A stretch of 64,000 bases of DNA from Rhizophagus clarus (GCA_015698045.1 BLAL01000285.1:1550001-1614000), one strand, 5' to 3'; shown: positions 23,747-35,495, counted from the first letter of the stretch. Numbers and translations are program-made. Notes: generated by a model not told the origin, from the sequence alone.

Positions 23747-24007
23747 TTGAATATGAGATTACATTTTAAATCAAAGAAATTTAACAATTTTCTTTTATTA
23801 TATTATATAGATATTTTAGTAAAAATTAGAAATATAGATTTAATTTTAATTAAGATAAAAATACATGCAAATAATCTGTATAATGAATTGGTTGATAAAT
23901 TAGCAAAGAAGGATTTGGATTGTGTAAAATTTTATAAAAATAAATTTAATTATGGGTTCAGTGAACATCAATTTTCTTTATATTTTAAAAAAATTTCTAT
24001 TAAATAA
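23747..24007 (+). pseudogene. RNase H-like fragment of a non-LTR retrotransposon
   Basis: The sequence contains VKIRNIDLILIKIKIHANN, then LYNELVDKLAKKDLD. This resembles the C-terminal end of the RNase H domain of fungal LINE elements, where a Lys-x-His motif is followed by N-x-x-V-D-x-L-A-K. Only the last third of the domain is present and upstream coding sequence is not visible. The ATG-like start is incidental. It is a short relic with no function expected. Confidence 0.5.
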
Positions 24008-24601
24008 AAATTGAGGCCTTTTTTTAAAATTTTTTTTTTTTTTTTTTTTTTAGTCAAATCAAAATGCATAAGTTTATTAAAGTTGATCCAAGAATCAAAG
24101 TACAAATAAAGAATATACCGTCTCATCTACAAGAGCCGCAGCTACAAGTGACAAGTACCTGACATGACTAACTATCCTAGCCTATTCTCATGAAATATAA
24201 CAGGAAGTCTAGAAATAGATTTAAGGAATAAGGAAATCGAAAAAATAAAGAAATATTCTAAAAAGAAAACAAACAATAAAACCAAATATATAACTGAATC
24301 AAAATGATTCCTAAGTTAGAAAGCCGATAAACCTAATTAACTAAATTATATAAATTGTTCCAAAAGGGCCTTCAGTCCTGCTACTAATTGCTTCACGTCC
24401 GGCCTATTAGACTGATTAGACTTAGAGCGAGAGTTCTTCTTATAAGTCGAACCAGATTTCAGGAAAGAGTTTTCTTTTTTGTTCTGGTTGTGACACCTAT
24501 GGTTGTCTGAAAAATAAGAATTAGTATCTTGTTGACGAGAAGGCTTTGATTGCCTTGTGTTGTTGTTGCCAGCGTTGCCAAATTGAGCTTTTTTTTAAAA
24601 T
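24008..24601 (-). mobile_element. 5'-truncated LINE-type retro-insertion with poly(A) and TSD
   Basis: On the minus strand a coding-like end lies at about 24585-24352: Asn/Gln/Ser/Lys-rich with a C-x-x-N-Q-N-K stretch, ending DVKQLVAGLKALLEQFI and a stop. A 3' UTR follows, then the signal AATAAA at about 24070 and a run of 21 A residues (T run at 24031-24051). The insertion is bracketed by near-identical repeats: 24008-24030 (AAATTGAGGCC then T7AAAAT) and 24580-24601 (AAATTGAGC then T8AAAAT). This is a 22-23-bp target duplication at a T-rich site, the signature of target-primed reverse transcription. The coding part looks like the end of a retrotransposon ORF1 or gag-like protein; that identity is inferred. 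Confidence 0.75.
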
Positions 24602-25916
24602 CATTAAATAGGTTTAATATTGTAGTGAATAGTACAACTTACAAATTAATAGTGATTATTTTATCCAAAGATTGATAACTTATTAATAAAAAGTAACATA
24701 AATAATTCTTAAATAAGTAAAGCATTTTAAATACAATTTTTTCAAACACAATACTTTATAAAATTTTATAGTTAAACTTATTTATAGCCAATTGTATTGA
24801 CTTTACATTAAAAAAAAAGTATTATATGATAAATTTAAATATTATTTCTGTTTGATAAAACTAAATGAAATTGCATATAACATCTTGCATATTGTATAAA
24901 TATTATAAAATAATTACTCTATTTGGATACTTTTCATATTTGTTTGTAATTACATTGTAATTTAATGAGTCATCCTTCTATATTGCTGAATATAAATTTA
25001 ACATATTATATTCTGTTCTTATATAATTCATTTTTGATTATAACTTTACTAACAGTTTTTTGAATTTCTCATGACGGCTTTATTCAAATTAAATGATTTA
25101 TTAAATACTTTGAAACTAGTTTAATAGACTATTTTACAATAGATAGATTCATCAGAAAAATTTCATATTTTTAATAATTTGCTTTCTTGTATGATTTCAG
25201 ATTACATAGATATAGTTACTTTTTCTTTTTGATGTTAAATTATTGATTAAATTAATTTACTTATTTAAATAACTGATATGACAATCCAAATGCCATCTTA
25301 TTATAAAATAAGAAAAAACTAAAAGAATCTTACAATAAGATAAAACTTCTATCTCTTTTATATGTTATTCTAAAAGAATACATATATATTCATCAATATT
25401 ATATCAAGAAGATAAATGTATAATTTTAGATGATTTTCTAATCACATTATCTCTCAAATTATTTCTTATCACCTAAAAGTAATGATTTATAAATGTTCTT
25501 CCTTTTACTTTTATTCAAATGCAAACTTTGATTCATTCTGATAGTTATTTACTTTAGATATATAAATTATTATTTGAATTCTTTAGTAAAAATTTACTAG
25601 AGAAAAAAGATGAATTATTAGAATTTTAAGAAATTTTTATTTAATTTAATTTAGTTTAATTTTATTTTATTTTAGATTTTAAATTTATTTTATTTTATTT
25701 TATTATAATTTTATTATTAGTTTTAGTTTTTAATATTTTTATTATTTATTTTATTTATTTTGAATAAAATTGGAAATTTTTGTTTCAGTTTATAGAATTA
25801 AGGATTTTTCTAATTTATAGATTATATCTAGCAGTATTGGGTGGATTTTATCATTTATATACTATATTTTATTTTAAATATATTACAATAAAGATATTAC
25901 ACAACCTTTAAATTAA

Positions 25917-26005
25917 AAAAAAAAATTGGAAATTATAATAGTTAAAATATACAAACTAATTTGAAATTTATTTAAATTAATTTGAATGGCATTTATAATA
26001 TAGAA
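25917..26005. repeat. Degraded right half of the 186-bp MITE
   Basis: AATTGGAAATTATAATAG, then ACAAACTAATTTGAAATT and AATTTGAATGGCATTTATA follow the order of the right half of the MITE at 6406-6591 with scattered substitutions. The left half is missing. Confidence 0.65.
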
Positions 26006-26094
26006 TTTAAGGTTTATTATATTAAAAATTAATTGTATTATAATATTTTAATATTGGTTTTTTAATTTGTTGAAATGCTAAAATACTATATATT

Positions 26095-26345
26095 ACAAAC
26101 TATAGTATTTTGGATATCTTACAAATCTTAAGAATTAACCTTGTATTATTATATCAATAACTCAAATTTTTATTATGAATAGAATATATTTAAAAGATTA
26201 TATAGTAATCAGAAAATTATTTTTACATAATATTTAAGTAAAATTAAATTCATTAAATAATAAAATCAATAAAAAATAAAACTTTTTATTAGGTAAAAAA
26301 GTGAAAATATTATGCATAATAGAGATACTATGATATATGATATAT
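26095..26345. repeat. Dispersed repeat, copy A (uninterrupted)
   Basis: About 230 bp match 50163-50360 plus 51208-51290. Shared landmarks include TATCTTACAAAT, TAACCTTGTATTATTATAT, ATATTTAAAAGATTATATA, AATATTTAAGTAAAATTAAA and CTTTTTATTAGGTAAAAAAG. In the other copy the last landmark is split by the TA-flanked element at 50361-51207, so this is its empty-site relative. Confidence 0.75.
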
Positions 26346-26453
26346 AGTAATTTAACTGATATATTAAAATAGTTTTAACATGCTAAATTATTTTGATATT
26401 TTAATATATAATATATATAATATATATACAGTATATATTTAATAATAATTATT

Positions 26454-27646
26454 GGAAAGATCAACTACATTTCTCACTTGCAGATCGCTTAACCATTTTT
26501 CCAGCAAAAGGTCGCTAAAGAAAAGCTTGAGCTTTTAGTTTCTTGAATTCTTTTCAAGTAATGTTTTCCTTTTTATGAAACTTAACTGTGTCTATTGAAA
26601 CTCGTCTGGTTCAAAAATATCAAGTTTTGACAGAACTACTGGCTTGGTATGAACTTCACCAAGGAAATAGTTTATGACTGCAAACTTCAGATTCTCTTCG
26701 TATTTTTGAAAACTTTTGTAAGGTTAGCATTTGGGCTACCTGATCTTAAATACCTTAGAAGAAAGGGTTTTTTGTCAGTACTGTTTATTTTGAAAGCATT
26801 AAGATAGACAAAGTGAAGTCGTTAGTTGTTTATGGCCAGGAGTGGCGTTTGCTTTTTCTTGCTTAGAGATCATTTAAGAAGATGTAGATATAGTGACTAT
26901 GGTGTTTTACCTTTTTTCTCAGTTTTTTTTTTAGGTTTCTGGGAGTATTAATGACTTTCCTTTAATTTTTATTTCTTGTCTGTCAATATTTTAGCCTTTA
27001 GTCTCTTTTTTTAATTTAGTTTTGAGGGGGTTGAAGGTATTGAAATGTTGATCAGTATTTTGGTAGTTTCGTATAACTTTCTTTTTTAAAGCTTTATTTG
27101 TCAATTTAATTAAGGGAGGGAAATTTAGTTGGATAATTTGTTTTAAATTTAGCTAATATATGTTGATTCCTAATTGGACTAGTTAAAGTCACGTGTGAGT
27201 CATTATGACTCTTCTAATATTTTTTTATTTTTAGTATATCCGCGCTGGTCAAAGGCTTCTGAACGATTTGGGAAAAATCTTTTTTGGATAGGACTACCAA
27301 GCGAAAAGAAAGTTTCAACCTTATTGACTAGGAGGCATCAGCATAGTACCTACATGCCACTTGGTTGGAGTGGTGACTTCTCATAATAGCGTATTCTATA
27401 GGAATTATGGAGGAAAATAATTTGTATTATTAAAGAATCTTACTTACACTATGGCATATAGTAATACTGGCCATTAGTTGAAATTCATGGATCACATCTG
27501 ACTTTTGTTGGGTGGTTCTGTTTTAATAGGTCTATATAGATTTATCTATTTGTTAAATGTACTTTATTACTTTTTGTATTTTTGCAATTGTTTTTTTTAT
27601 TTTAATAAAAGCCAAATATGATCTTTGAATCAAAAAAAAAAAAAAT
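26454..27646 (+). mobile_element. 1.2-kb poly(A)-tailed retro-insertion with 13-bp TSD
   Basis: The insertion begins GGAAAGATCAAC at 26454 and ends with AATAAA (about 27604-27609), then GCCAAATATGATC and a run of 14 A. The 13-bp repeat AATAATAATTATT occurs immediately before it (26441-26453) and after the tail (27647-27659). GC content is higher than in the flanks. A short open stretch at about 27238-27386 (YPRWSKASERFGKNLFWIG, ending MPLGWSGDFS) looks coding, but no long ORF runs through the element. It may be a non-autonomous LINE-dependent element or a decayed retrocopy of a host transcript. The insertion structure is seen; the origin is unknown. Confidence 0.7.
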
Positions 27647-27659
27647 AATAATAATTATT

Positions 27660-28440
27660 TTTATAGTTAAGATTTTTTACAGTTAATAGTAATTAATAAA
27701 AAAAATTGGTTTAAATTTATTTTAAATAAAAAAAATTATTTTGGAATAATTTTTTATTATTTAATAAAAAATATTGTAAATCATTTTTTATTTTTAATTT
27801 TTAAAATAAAAGAAACTATTTTATAATAATTTCAATTACTACTAATAAAAAATATTGTGAATCATTTTTTATTTTTTTAATTTAATGAAAAAACTATTTG
27901 TAATAGTTTTTCAATTATTTAATAAAAAATATTGTAATTTATTTTTTATTTTTTAATTTTTAAAATGAAAGAAATTGTTTTGCAACAATTTTGAATTATT
28001 TTAATAAAAAAGTATTGCAAAACATTTTTTATTTTTTTATTATTTTAATAAAAAAAACTGATTTATAATAGTTTTTAATTACTTTAATAAAAAATATTGC
28101 AATCATTTTTTACTTTTTTAATTTAATAAAAAAAATCATTTTACAATAGTTTTTTAATTATTTAATAAAAAATTAATTTTTAATTTTTAAAATAAATAAA
28201 ACTATTTTTAATTACTTTAATAAAAATGTAAAATATTTTTTATTTTTTTTTATTATTTTAATAAAAAAAAACTAGCTTGTAATGAATTTTCAATTACTTT
28301 AATGAAAAATGTTATAAAACACTTTTATTTTTTTAATTTAACAAAAAAAAAAAAAAAAAACTGTTTTACAATAGTTTTTTAATTATTTAATAAAAAATAA
28401 TGTAAAATGTTTTATTATTTTAACAAAAAAATGGGTTCAG
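27660..28440. repeat. Degraded tandem array of AT-rich hairpin units
   Basis: Units built from TTTAATAAAAAATATTG, CAAAACATTTTTTATTTTT and AAACTRTTTTRYAATAGTTTT recur about eight to ten times. Length and word order resemble the hairpin array at 1483-2110, with most CpG words lost. It is followed by GTTCAGTTACTTAAGATC and CATTCAGTTTTATG, similar to the CAGT-rich ends of that element, so this is probably an older relative. Confidence 0.55.
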
Positions 28441-28499
28441 TTACTTAAGATCATTCAGTTTTATGATATTTAATTTTAATAATTTCAATATATCAAAAT

Positions 28500-28680
28500 T
28501 ATTTTAGCAGTTTTGTATAGGTTTAGCAGTTTTGGTATGTCAAAACTAGTTTTGCCATTTTACAATTTCAACGTATCAAACTACTTTGGCATTTTAGCAT
28601 TTTGACATATTTTAGTTTTAATATTTTGACATTAGCCTATTGAGTTTTGGCAGGCAGCTTTATTTACAGACTATATTCCA
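28500..28680. repeat. TTTTGGCA/TGCCAAAA repeat, copy 1
   Basis: Alternating GTTTTGGCA, GTCAAAACTAG and GCATTTTGACAT words form partly inverted repeats. A second copy with the same words lies at about 55090-55170, including AGTTTTGGCAAACAACTTTA. This copy ends AGTTTTGGCAGGCAGCTTTA. A dispersed non-autonomous family is likely, but its boundaries are unclear. Confidence 0.5.
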
Positions 28681-29538
28681 ATACCTCTAGTCTCTTAAAA
28701 TTATTAAAAAAAGAACTAAAAGCTAAAACATAGATAAAAAATAAAAACTAAAAAGAAAGTCATTAATACTCTCAAAAACAATCAAGAAAAATTGGAAAAA
28801 AAGAGTAAAATACCATCATTCTTACTATCTCTTATCTACATCTTAGCAAGAAAAAGATTACTTCTCCTAACCAAGATTTCACTTTATCTATCTTTACACT
28901 TCCAAAACATATAATAGTAATGAGAAACTTCTTTTTTAAAGTATTTAAGATTAAGCTACCTAGACGCAAGCTTTACAAAAATTTTCTAAAATATGAAGTC
29001 TGGAATTTGTGATCATAAATTATATCCTTTGTGAAGTTTGTATCAAGCTAATAGTTAATAGTTTTATTATCTATTGTATAACAGATAAACCCATTGTATG
29101 ATATTTCATTTGCATCAATAATTCGCACCAGTAAATATCATTTATAACGTTCCTTTTCCCATTTTAACCTTTAAATGATCAAAATGTTACGTAAATATAG
29201 AATCGATGCTGTCAAATAACGATAGTCTATGATACAAATATTTGTCTAGAAATGATGTAACTTTCTAATGCAACAATTTAAACAAAAAAAAAAGCTGTGC
29301 ATGGGACATGAATTTGCAAGGAGGGTGGGTTACATTTTTTTCAAATTCGTCTAGTAAAATCTAACCAAAAAATGATGACTATTTCATACACATTTTCTAT
29401 TTTTATATCTTATATTACATTTTTACAACGTACAAAAATTAATATAAAGCAGGGAAAATAGAGCGAATATATTGCTGTAAACAAATTATACAAGATCTTT
29501 TTTGTAAATGATTCGTTACAGAATTCCATGTTAAACTA
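28681..29538. other. Intergenic, 5' flank of HSP104
   Basis: No coding sequence or RNA gene is seen. The sequence is less repeat-like than that upstream of 28680. Its distal part has an A-rich strand bias at 28690-28810; the proximal part leads into the HSP104 promoter. Confidence 0.5.
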
Positions 29539-29698
29539 GAAATTTCTTAGAGTTCGCTACAAAAAAGTTAACAGCGAAGCGTTCAAGTGATCGTCATGAA
29601 CTTGTGCGAGTTTGTACCAGTTAAAACTAGTTAATTCTGGTTATAGTTAATAATCAACAATTCCAGAAGTATCTATGTTGAAATTTCAATTATAAAAG
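29539..29698 (+). promoter_or_regulatory. HSP104 promoter: HSE-like sites and TATA box
   Basis: At 29539-29556 the sequence reads GAA-AT-TTC-TT-AGA, an HSE with one deviating block. At 29661-29668 TTCCAGAA is the tail-to-tail HSE core. A TATA box (TATAAAAG) lies at 29691-29698, about 100 bp upstream of the start codon. This arrangement is expected for a heat-inducible gene; binding by Hsf1 is inference. Confidence 0.6.
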
Positions 29699-29798
29699 AT
29701 GGAAGGTCCATCTTTCGCTTTAAATCGAATAAAAATTTTTGCAGAAAATCGGTTTTTTTATCTCGCCTGCGTATTTTAATGTGACTTTGTTTTAAACC

Positions 29799-32700
29799 AT
29801 GAATAATTACAAATTTACCGATAAGTCCGAGAAAACTATTAACGCAGCATTTCAAATAGCTCGTGACTATTCTCACGTACAAGTAATTCCAGCTCACATT
29901 GCATGCGCATTATTCGATGATACAGACGGTGAACCCCTGTTCAAAAATATAATCAATAAAGCAGGTGGTGATGCACATTCAGCCGAGAGAGCCTTTAAAA
30001 AATTGGTTGTAAGAGCTCCTTCACAAGAACCACCACCAGATGATATATCACTAAGTCCTCAAGCTAGTAAAGTTATCCGTGCGGCACATGATATTCAAGA
30101 GCGCCAGAAAGATAGCTATATCTCTCAAGATCATCTGATATTGGCTTTAGCCGAAGATGCACAGTGTTTGCAAGCATTAATTGATGCTGGTGTCTCAAAA
30201 AAAATATTAGAAAAGGCTATCTCTCAAGTGAGAGGGTGAGTTACTGCACGTTATTTGTTATTAAACCATACTGTACTCACATATAAAAGATTTATATTTA
30301 TTAAAAAAAAATTTTTTTTTGACATAGAAATCGTCATGTTGAATCAAAGAGTGCTGATGAAAATTATGAAGCTTTAAGCAAATATGCGGTCGATTTAATT
30401 GAATTGGCGAAGGCCGGAAAACTTGATCCAGTTATTGGTAGAGATGATGAGATTCGTCGTGTAATTCGTGTTTTAGCTCGGAGAACGAAGGTATCACATA
30501 CTTAATTTGATATTGATAGTAATATAGAATAAAAAATATATATTTATCTTTTTTAATTTATCAATTTAATAGAATAATCCAGTGTTAATTGGTGATCCAG
30601 GCGTCGGTAAAACAGCTATTGTGGAAGGTCTCGCACAAAGAATTTTAAGGAAAGATGTTCCACAATCGTTAAATGCCAAATTATTTTCCTTAGACATGGG
30701 GGCGCTTATTGGTACGTAAATGTAAATTAAGTCTTTATATTTATGAATTTGATTAATAAATTCTTACTATTTTATAATAGCTGGTGCAAAATATCGTGGC
30801 GAATTTGAAGAAAGATTAAAAGCCATATTAAAAGAAGTAAAAGAATCTGAAGGAGGAATTATTTTGTTTATTGATGAAATTCATTTAGTATTGGGAGCTG
30901 GTAAAGTAGAAGGTGCGATGGATGCCGCTAATCTTCTTAAACCAATGTTGGCACGTGGGGAATTACGGTGTATTGGGGCAACCACATTGGATGAATATCG
31001 AAAATATGTTGAAAAGGATGCAGCGTTTGAACGTCGTTTCCAGCAAGTTTTGGTTGGAGAACCTTCCGTTTTGGACACTATCAGTATTTTACGTGGATTG
31101 AAAGAACGTTATGAAATCCATCACGGTGTAAAGATTTCTGACACAGCTCTTGTGGCCGCAGCGCAATTATCAGCGCGGTATATTACCAATAGGTTCTTAC
31201 CTGATAAAGCCATCGATTTAGTAGATGAAGCTTGTGCAAATACTAGAGTCCAACTGGATTCAAGACCTGAAATTATTGACCAATTGGAACGTCGTCACCT
31301 TCAACTTGAAGTCGAATCTGCAGCTCTTGCAAAAGAAAAAGACGAGTCTAGTCGTCAAAGACTTGAAAAAGCTAAAGAAGAAATGGCAGAAATTGAAGAA
31401 AAACTGCGCCCTCTTAAGGCAAAATATGAGTATGATAAGGATCGGTTTGATGAAATTAGAAGACTTAAACAAAAGTTGGACGATTTAAGAGCTAAAGCAG
31501 ATGATGCTGAAAGGCGTGCAGATATTCAAACAGCTGCCGATCTTAGATACGGTGCCATTCCTGATGTTAAAACCCGCATTCAGGAATTACAATCTCTAAA
31601 AAATAAGGATGATGAAAATAAGGCTGCTAATTCGAATAGTGAAGAATATAATTTATTAACAGATACAGTTGGTCCAGAACAAATTAATGAAATAGTGTCA
31701 AGGTGGACTGGCATTCCAGTATCACGTCTTTCTAAATCACAAGCAGAAAGATTGCTTACACTTTCTGATTCACTACATAAGAGAGTGGTCGGACAAGATG
31801 AAGCTGTTGATGCAGTTGCCAACGCAGTTCTAAGAAGTCGTGCTGGTTTGGCACGTGAGAATCAACCACTTGGAAGTTTTCTATTTCTTGGTCCAACTGG
31901 TGTCGGTAAGACTGAACTTAGTAAAGCATTGGCTCAGGAACTTTTTGACGACGAAAAATTTATCGTTCGTATCGATATGTCAGAATACATGGAAAGGTAT
32001 ATTTTATAATATTTTTTGTGAAATTAAAAAAATAGGATATTTTTACCAACACTTATTATTATTATTTAGTCATTCCGTGGCTCGCCTTATAGGAGCACCT
32101 CCGGGTTATGTTGGTCATGATGAAGGTGGTCAATTAACAGAAGCAGTTAGAAGACGACCTTATAGTGTAGTCTTGTTTGATGAAGTTGAAAAAGCGCATA
32201 TTCAAGTTCTTAATATTCTTTTACAAGTGTTGGATGATGGTCGTTTAACAGATGGTCAAGGTCGTCATGTTGACTTTAGTAATGCTGTAATTATATTGAC
32301 AAGGTATGCATAAAATAGATTTCAAATTTATATGTAGTATTAGATAATAATATTTATAATTAATTTATTAATTATTAAACAGTAATTTAGGATATCGTCA
32401 TCTTCAAGGTCTCTCATCAGATTCAATTAATAGTACGATAAAAGAAAAAGTTATGCATGATGTTAAAATACATTTCCGACCAGAATTTTTAAATCGATTG
32501 GATGATATAATTATTTTTACGCCACTTGGTGTTCAACGTAAGTGTACTTATTTATTACTAAATTGAGAATTTCCTCCTGTGTTTTTAACAATTTTTGATA
32601 TACCAAATTTAGATATCCGCAAGATCGTTGATGTTCAATTGGAAAGATTGAATAAACGTTTGGAAGATAGACGTATCAAGTTAGTCTTGAACAATGATGC

Positions 32701-33031
32701 AGTCAAATGGTTCTCAGAAAATGGGTATGATCCTGAGTATGGTGCTCGCCCGTTAAACAGATTGATTAAACATAAAATCTTGAATCCATTGAGTAGACTT
32801 TTAATTGGTAAGTTTAGAATTAATTTTTGTAGAAATTTTTTTTACGTTTTAATACTAATTATCGATAATCTATTAATAATAGATGGTAAAGTAAAAAATG
32901 GTGATGTAATAGAAGTTTGTACTTCAAGTGATCATGCAGATATAGTTTTAAAAGGAAAAAATACAGGGGATGGAGCATTGAAGAGTAATAATATAGAAGA
33001 TAATGAAATGTTGGTTGATGATATGGATTGA
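29799..33031 (+). CDS. HSP104: Hsp104/ClpB-type protein disaggregase (AAA+)
   Basis: Eight exons: 29799-30235, 30328-30490, 30573-30711, 30781-31996, 32070-32303, 32383-32537, 32613-32807 and 32883-33031, giving 895 residues (yeast Hsp104 has 908). Order: Clp-N domain (1 to about 150); AAA-1 with Walker A GDPGVGKT (about 207-214) and Walker B FIDEIH (276-281); coiled-coil middle domain (about 400-525, Glu/Lys/Arg-rich); AAA-2 with Walker A GPTGVGKT (617-624) and Walker [11 protein letters not shown]-terminal small domain. The tail is acidic and ends DDMD, comparable to the DDLD end of yeast Hsp104 that contacts TPR co-chaperones. No mitochondrial presequence is present, so this is the cytosolic/nuclear form rather than Hsp78. 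It threads aggregated proteins through its hexameric pore with Hsp70/Hsp40. It converges on a DUF2985-like gene 231 bp away. Confidence 0.97.
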
Positions 33032-33262
33032 AGATGATTAAGTAGTGGATGAAAATTAAAATAGCAAATGCGTTTTTTTTATGTAGTATTCAAAATATTA
33101 GTTATATTTAACAAAATTTCTATTTTATTAAGCGTAGTTTTTCTATCATGGTAATAATATAGTACCCTAGGTACCACACGGTTGATAATAAAAAAAATAA
33201 AATGAAAAAAGAAATAAAATAAAAAAAAAATAAAATAAAAAGGTAGTTATAACGCAAGAGAT

Positions 33263-34118
33263 TTATATATTATTAATTGAAGGCTCTGATTTTCCATGTT
33301 TTTGTAGTTTGTTCCTTTTATATAATTTATATTTAATAAAACAGCTAGCAAATATCGAACTAGATATTGCAATAACAAGGGAAATAAGTACTAGCATATT
33401 TGGTCGAGGGTTTGGAGTTAACATCGGAAGAGCAATGATTCCATTTTTATCATATGTAGAGAACTATATATATAAGTCAAAAAAAAAAAAAAAATTAGAT
33501 TTTGAAAGTTTTTTTTTTTTTTGATACAAAAATTTACTTACACCCCACATTAAAGTAGTAAGAGAGGCTTGAGATAATATATTTAAAATCCACATTACGT
33601 ATACTAATAGTAAGAATGATAACGAATCATATTGTTCGTTATACCAATTAGCATATTTTTTTATTATATTTTGTTTTTTAATATACTCGGTTGTTTTGGT
33701 GAAATCTTCGTTATCTTTGCTTTTAAATAGTAAAAGATATAATATTGCTATGAATGGGATTACACGTGTATGAAATGATAATAATGAGAGTGTTGTAAAC
33801 ATTCCGTTTAGAACTAATATAAAAAAAATGTTAATTAAGACGTTAGTGGCGCAGTAGACAATAAATCACGTGTACGCAAAAATAATATTAACTTTGAGAA
33901 AAAATTTCGATCCAAAATGCTTTCTTTGTAACTCCAACTTTAATCCAATCAAATGAAATTAATACTAAAGCAGCACCACTTGTGCAAATTATAAACACGA
34001 CGATTAAAGTAATAATGTTCTTTGGACTTTTTAGTGAAATTATTATTTTATCCAAATTTATTAACGAATTTTGAGTCTTATTTTCTGCTTTATTAACTGG
34101 AATTGAAACATCATCCAT
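33263..34118 (-). CDS. Small multi-pass membrane protein, DUF2985-like
   Basis: Three exons, 34118-33893, 33813-33542 and 33463-33263, join to 232 residues. Hydrophobic segments lie at about residues 33-56 (NIITLIVVFIICTSGAALVL), 78-103 (FTTLSLLS and VIPFIAILYLLLF), 140-165 (SFLLLVYVMWILNILSQAS) and 188-207 (MLVLISLVIAISSSIFAS). The block WIEIFSQILNGMFT, formed across the first intron, resembles the DUF2985 family of fungal membrane proteins. Its function is unknown; some relatives are fused to PLAC8 domains, which this one lacks. The last exon is antisense to a spurious plus-strand frame. The splice sites are canonical and keep the frame. Family assignment is tentative; the gene model is better supported than its name. 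Confidence 0.7.
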
Positions 34119-35495
34119 TATTTATAATTATTATCTAATAAGATTAGACAAGTTTTCTAGATAAAATTTTATTTTTTTTTTTTTATTATTTTTAGGAAAA
34201 GAAGATTTTTTGGCCTTATAAGAAATTTTTTTTTTTTTTTGCGCCCTACATATTCTTTCTTCTTTAGATTTAGCTGATATACAATGAAATAAGAATAAGG
34301 TAATAATAATAACACAGTCAATAAAAATAATTCACATTATATTACTGTTTGCTAACTTAAACTTGAGACAGTTAATCAAACTTAATTGCTCAAAATGGAA
34401 TAAACTTTGTTTTTTATAACGAAATTTATGACAAACAATTAAAATAATAAAATTTTAAATTGCTTAATTGCCGATCGGATAATAATAAATTTTAATTTCT
34501 GTCTCGCGTTCCTGAAATCTGACAGAACCTAGGGTTCCAATCCGACGGATATCCGTCATCCGTTTATCCGATCCGATTAGAAAACCATCATCGGGAATAT
34601 TCCTTGAGGATTATCCGGATTATCCGGATCATTAATTCCGGCCGGAATTAACTGACCAACACTTGAAGTTCCTTTTTTGAAGGCTTGTGCAACAAGGATT
34701 TCCGTTTTCACAAAATTCAAATTTTCCTTTTTTGGAAATTAACACCTTAAAGACTGAATCATTATATATTAGGATTTGTCATCCGATTTTATCCGATCCG
34801 TCAACGGAACATTAACAGAACCTTCTGATTACCTTAGAACTGAGCGCTTCAAAGATCAAAATTTTTTATTACTTTTATTAGTATTAGCAATATATGTAAA
34901 ATACAAGATAATAAACCAAGAATTAAAAATCGAAAATTATAAATAAGAAGTTCCATTTATTTCAAAGCCCACCGCCTAAATGAATACAAAAAAAAACACA
35001 AAGGAGGAGCGTTAGGAACATTCTCATTAAATAAATAGAATGAACAAAGAACTCCCTACTCATATAAATCCGGTGTGTTTACTAAAAAAAAAAATTAGAA
35101 AAGAACGTTAACAACACTCTCAAAGTCAATTCCACTTCTAAATCTGCCGTAACAGATGTGTCACGTTTATTGATTTAATCATCATATGCGGATCGGCAAT
35201 TAATAATTACCCGATAATTCTAACTGATGACAAAAATGACATGACCGCATTTGTATTTTTTTCCCGATGAAGTTACACTTTTTCTTTTTTATTATAATTG
35301 GCTTATGTATAATTATAGGAAATTGAAACGAGTTTCATATAAGCCACATCTTTCTGATTTGGGAACAAATTTTTTTTCAAGACAACGAAAACACGATTCA
35401 ATAAAAAAAGGGGTAAGCTTTCTTCTAGAAACAAAGTCTTTCCACCTTTTTTATTGAGTGTTTCATATTTTTTTTTTTTAAAAAAAAAAAAAAAA
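34119..35495. other. Intergenic between divergent genes; holds one MITE
   Basis: No supported gene. It contains the 284-bp element at 34531-34814 and the divergent promoters of the DUF2985-like gene and PUS10. A plus-strand open frame at 35251-35457 ends in a good splice-donor-like GTAAGC but has no recognisable content. Confidence 0.55.
34531..34814. mobile_element. 284-bp non-autonomous TIR element with 9-bp TSD
   Basis: The left end AGGGTTCCAATCCGACGGAT and the reverse complement of the right end, AATGTTCCGTTGACGGAT, are imperfect inverted repeats. The interior repeats ATCCG, CCGGAT and GGATTATCCG words. It is flanked by ACAGAACCT at 34522-34530 and 34815-34823. The terminal AGnGTTCC and the 9-10-bp duplication match the 3.8-kb element at 2323-6161, so both probably use the same transposase type. 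Confidence 0.7.

Larger units (their letters stand above)
24602..26453. other. AT-rich intergenic with repeat relics, no gene seen
   Basis: No gene seen. It contains a TTTTA-rich low-complexity tract (about 25620-25750), a degraded right half of the 186-bp MITE (25917-26005) and one copy of a dispersed repeat (about 26095-26345). A 13-bp AATAATAATTATT at 26441-26453 is the left target duplication of the next element. Confidence 0.6.

Noticed and set aside
31225..31488. Frames overlapping the Hsp104 middle domain on both strands
   Set aside because: Shadows of the Lys/Glu-rich coiled-coil coding sequence.
33309..33524. Plus-strand frame of 71 codons
   Set aside because: Antisense to the last exon of the DUF2985-like gene, which has canonical splice sites and a continuous frame.
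35251..35457. Plus-strand frame of 68 codons upstream of PUS10
   Set aside because: Ends near a donor-like GTAAGC, but joining it to PUS10 is not needed for a complete protein and the residues match nothing known to me; could be a 5' UTR exon.
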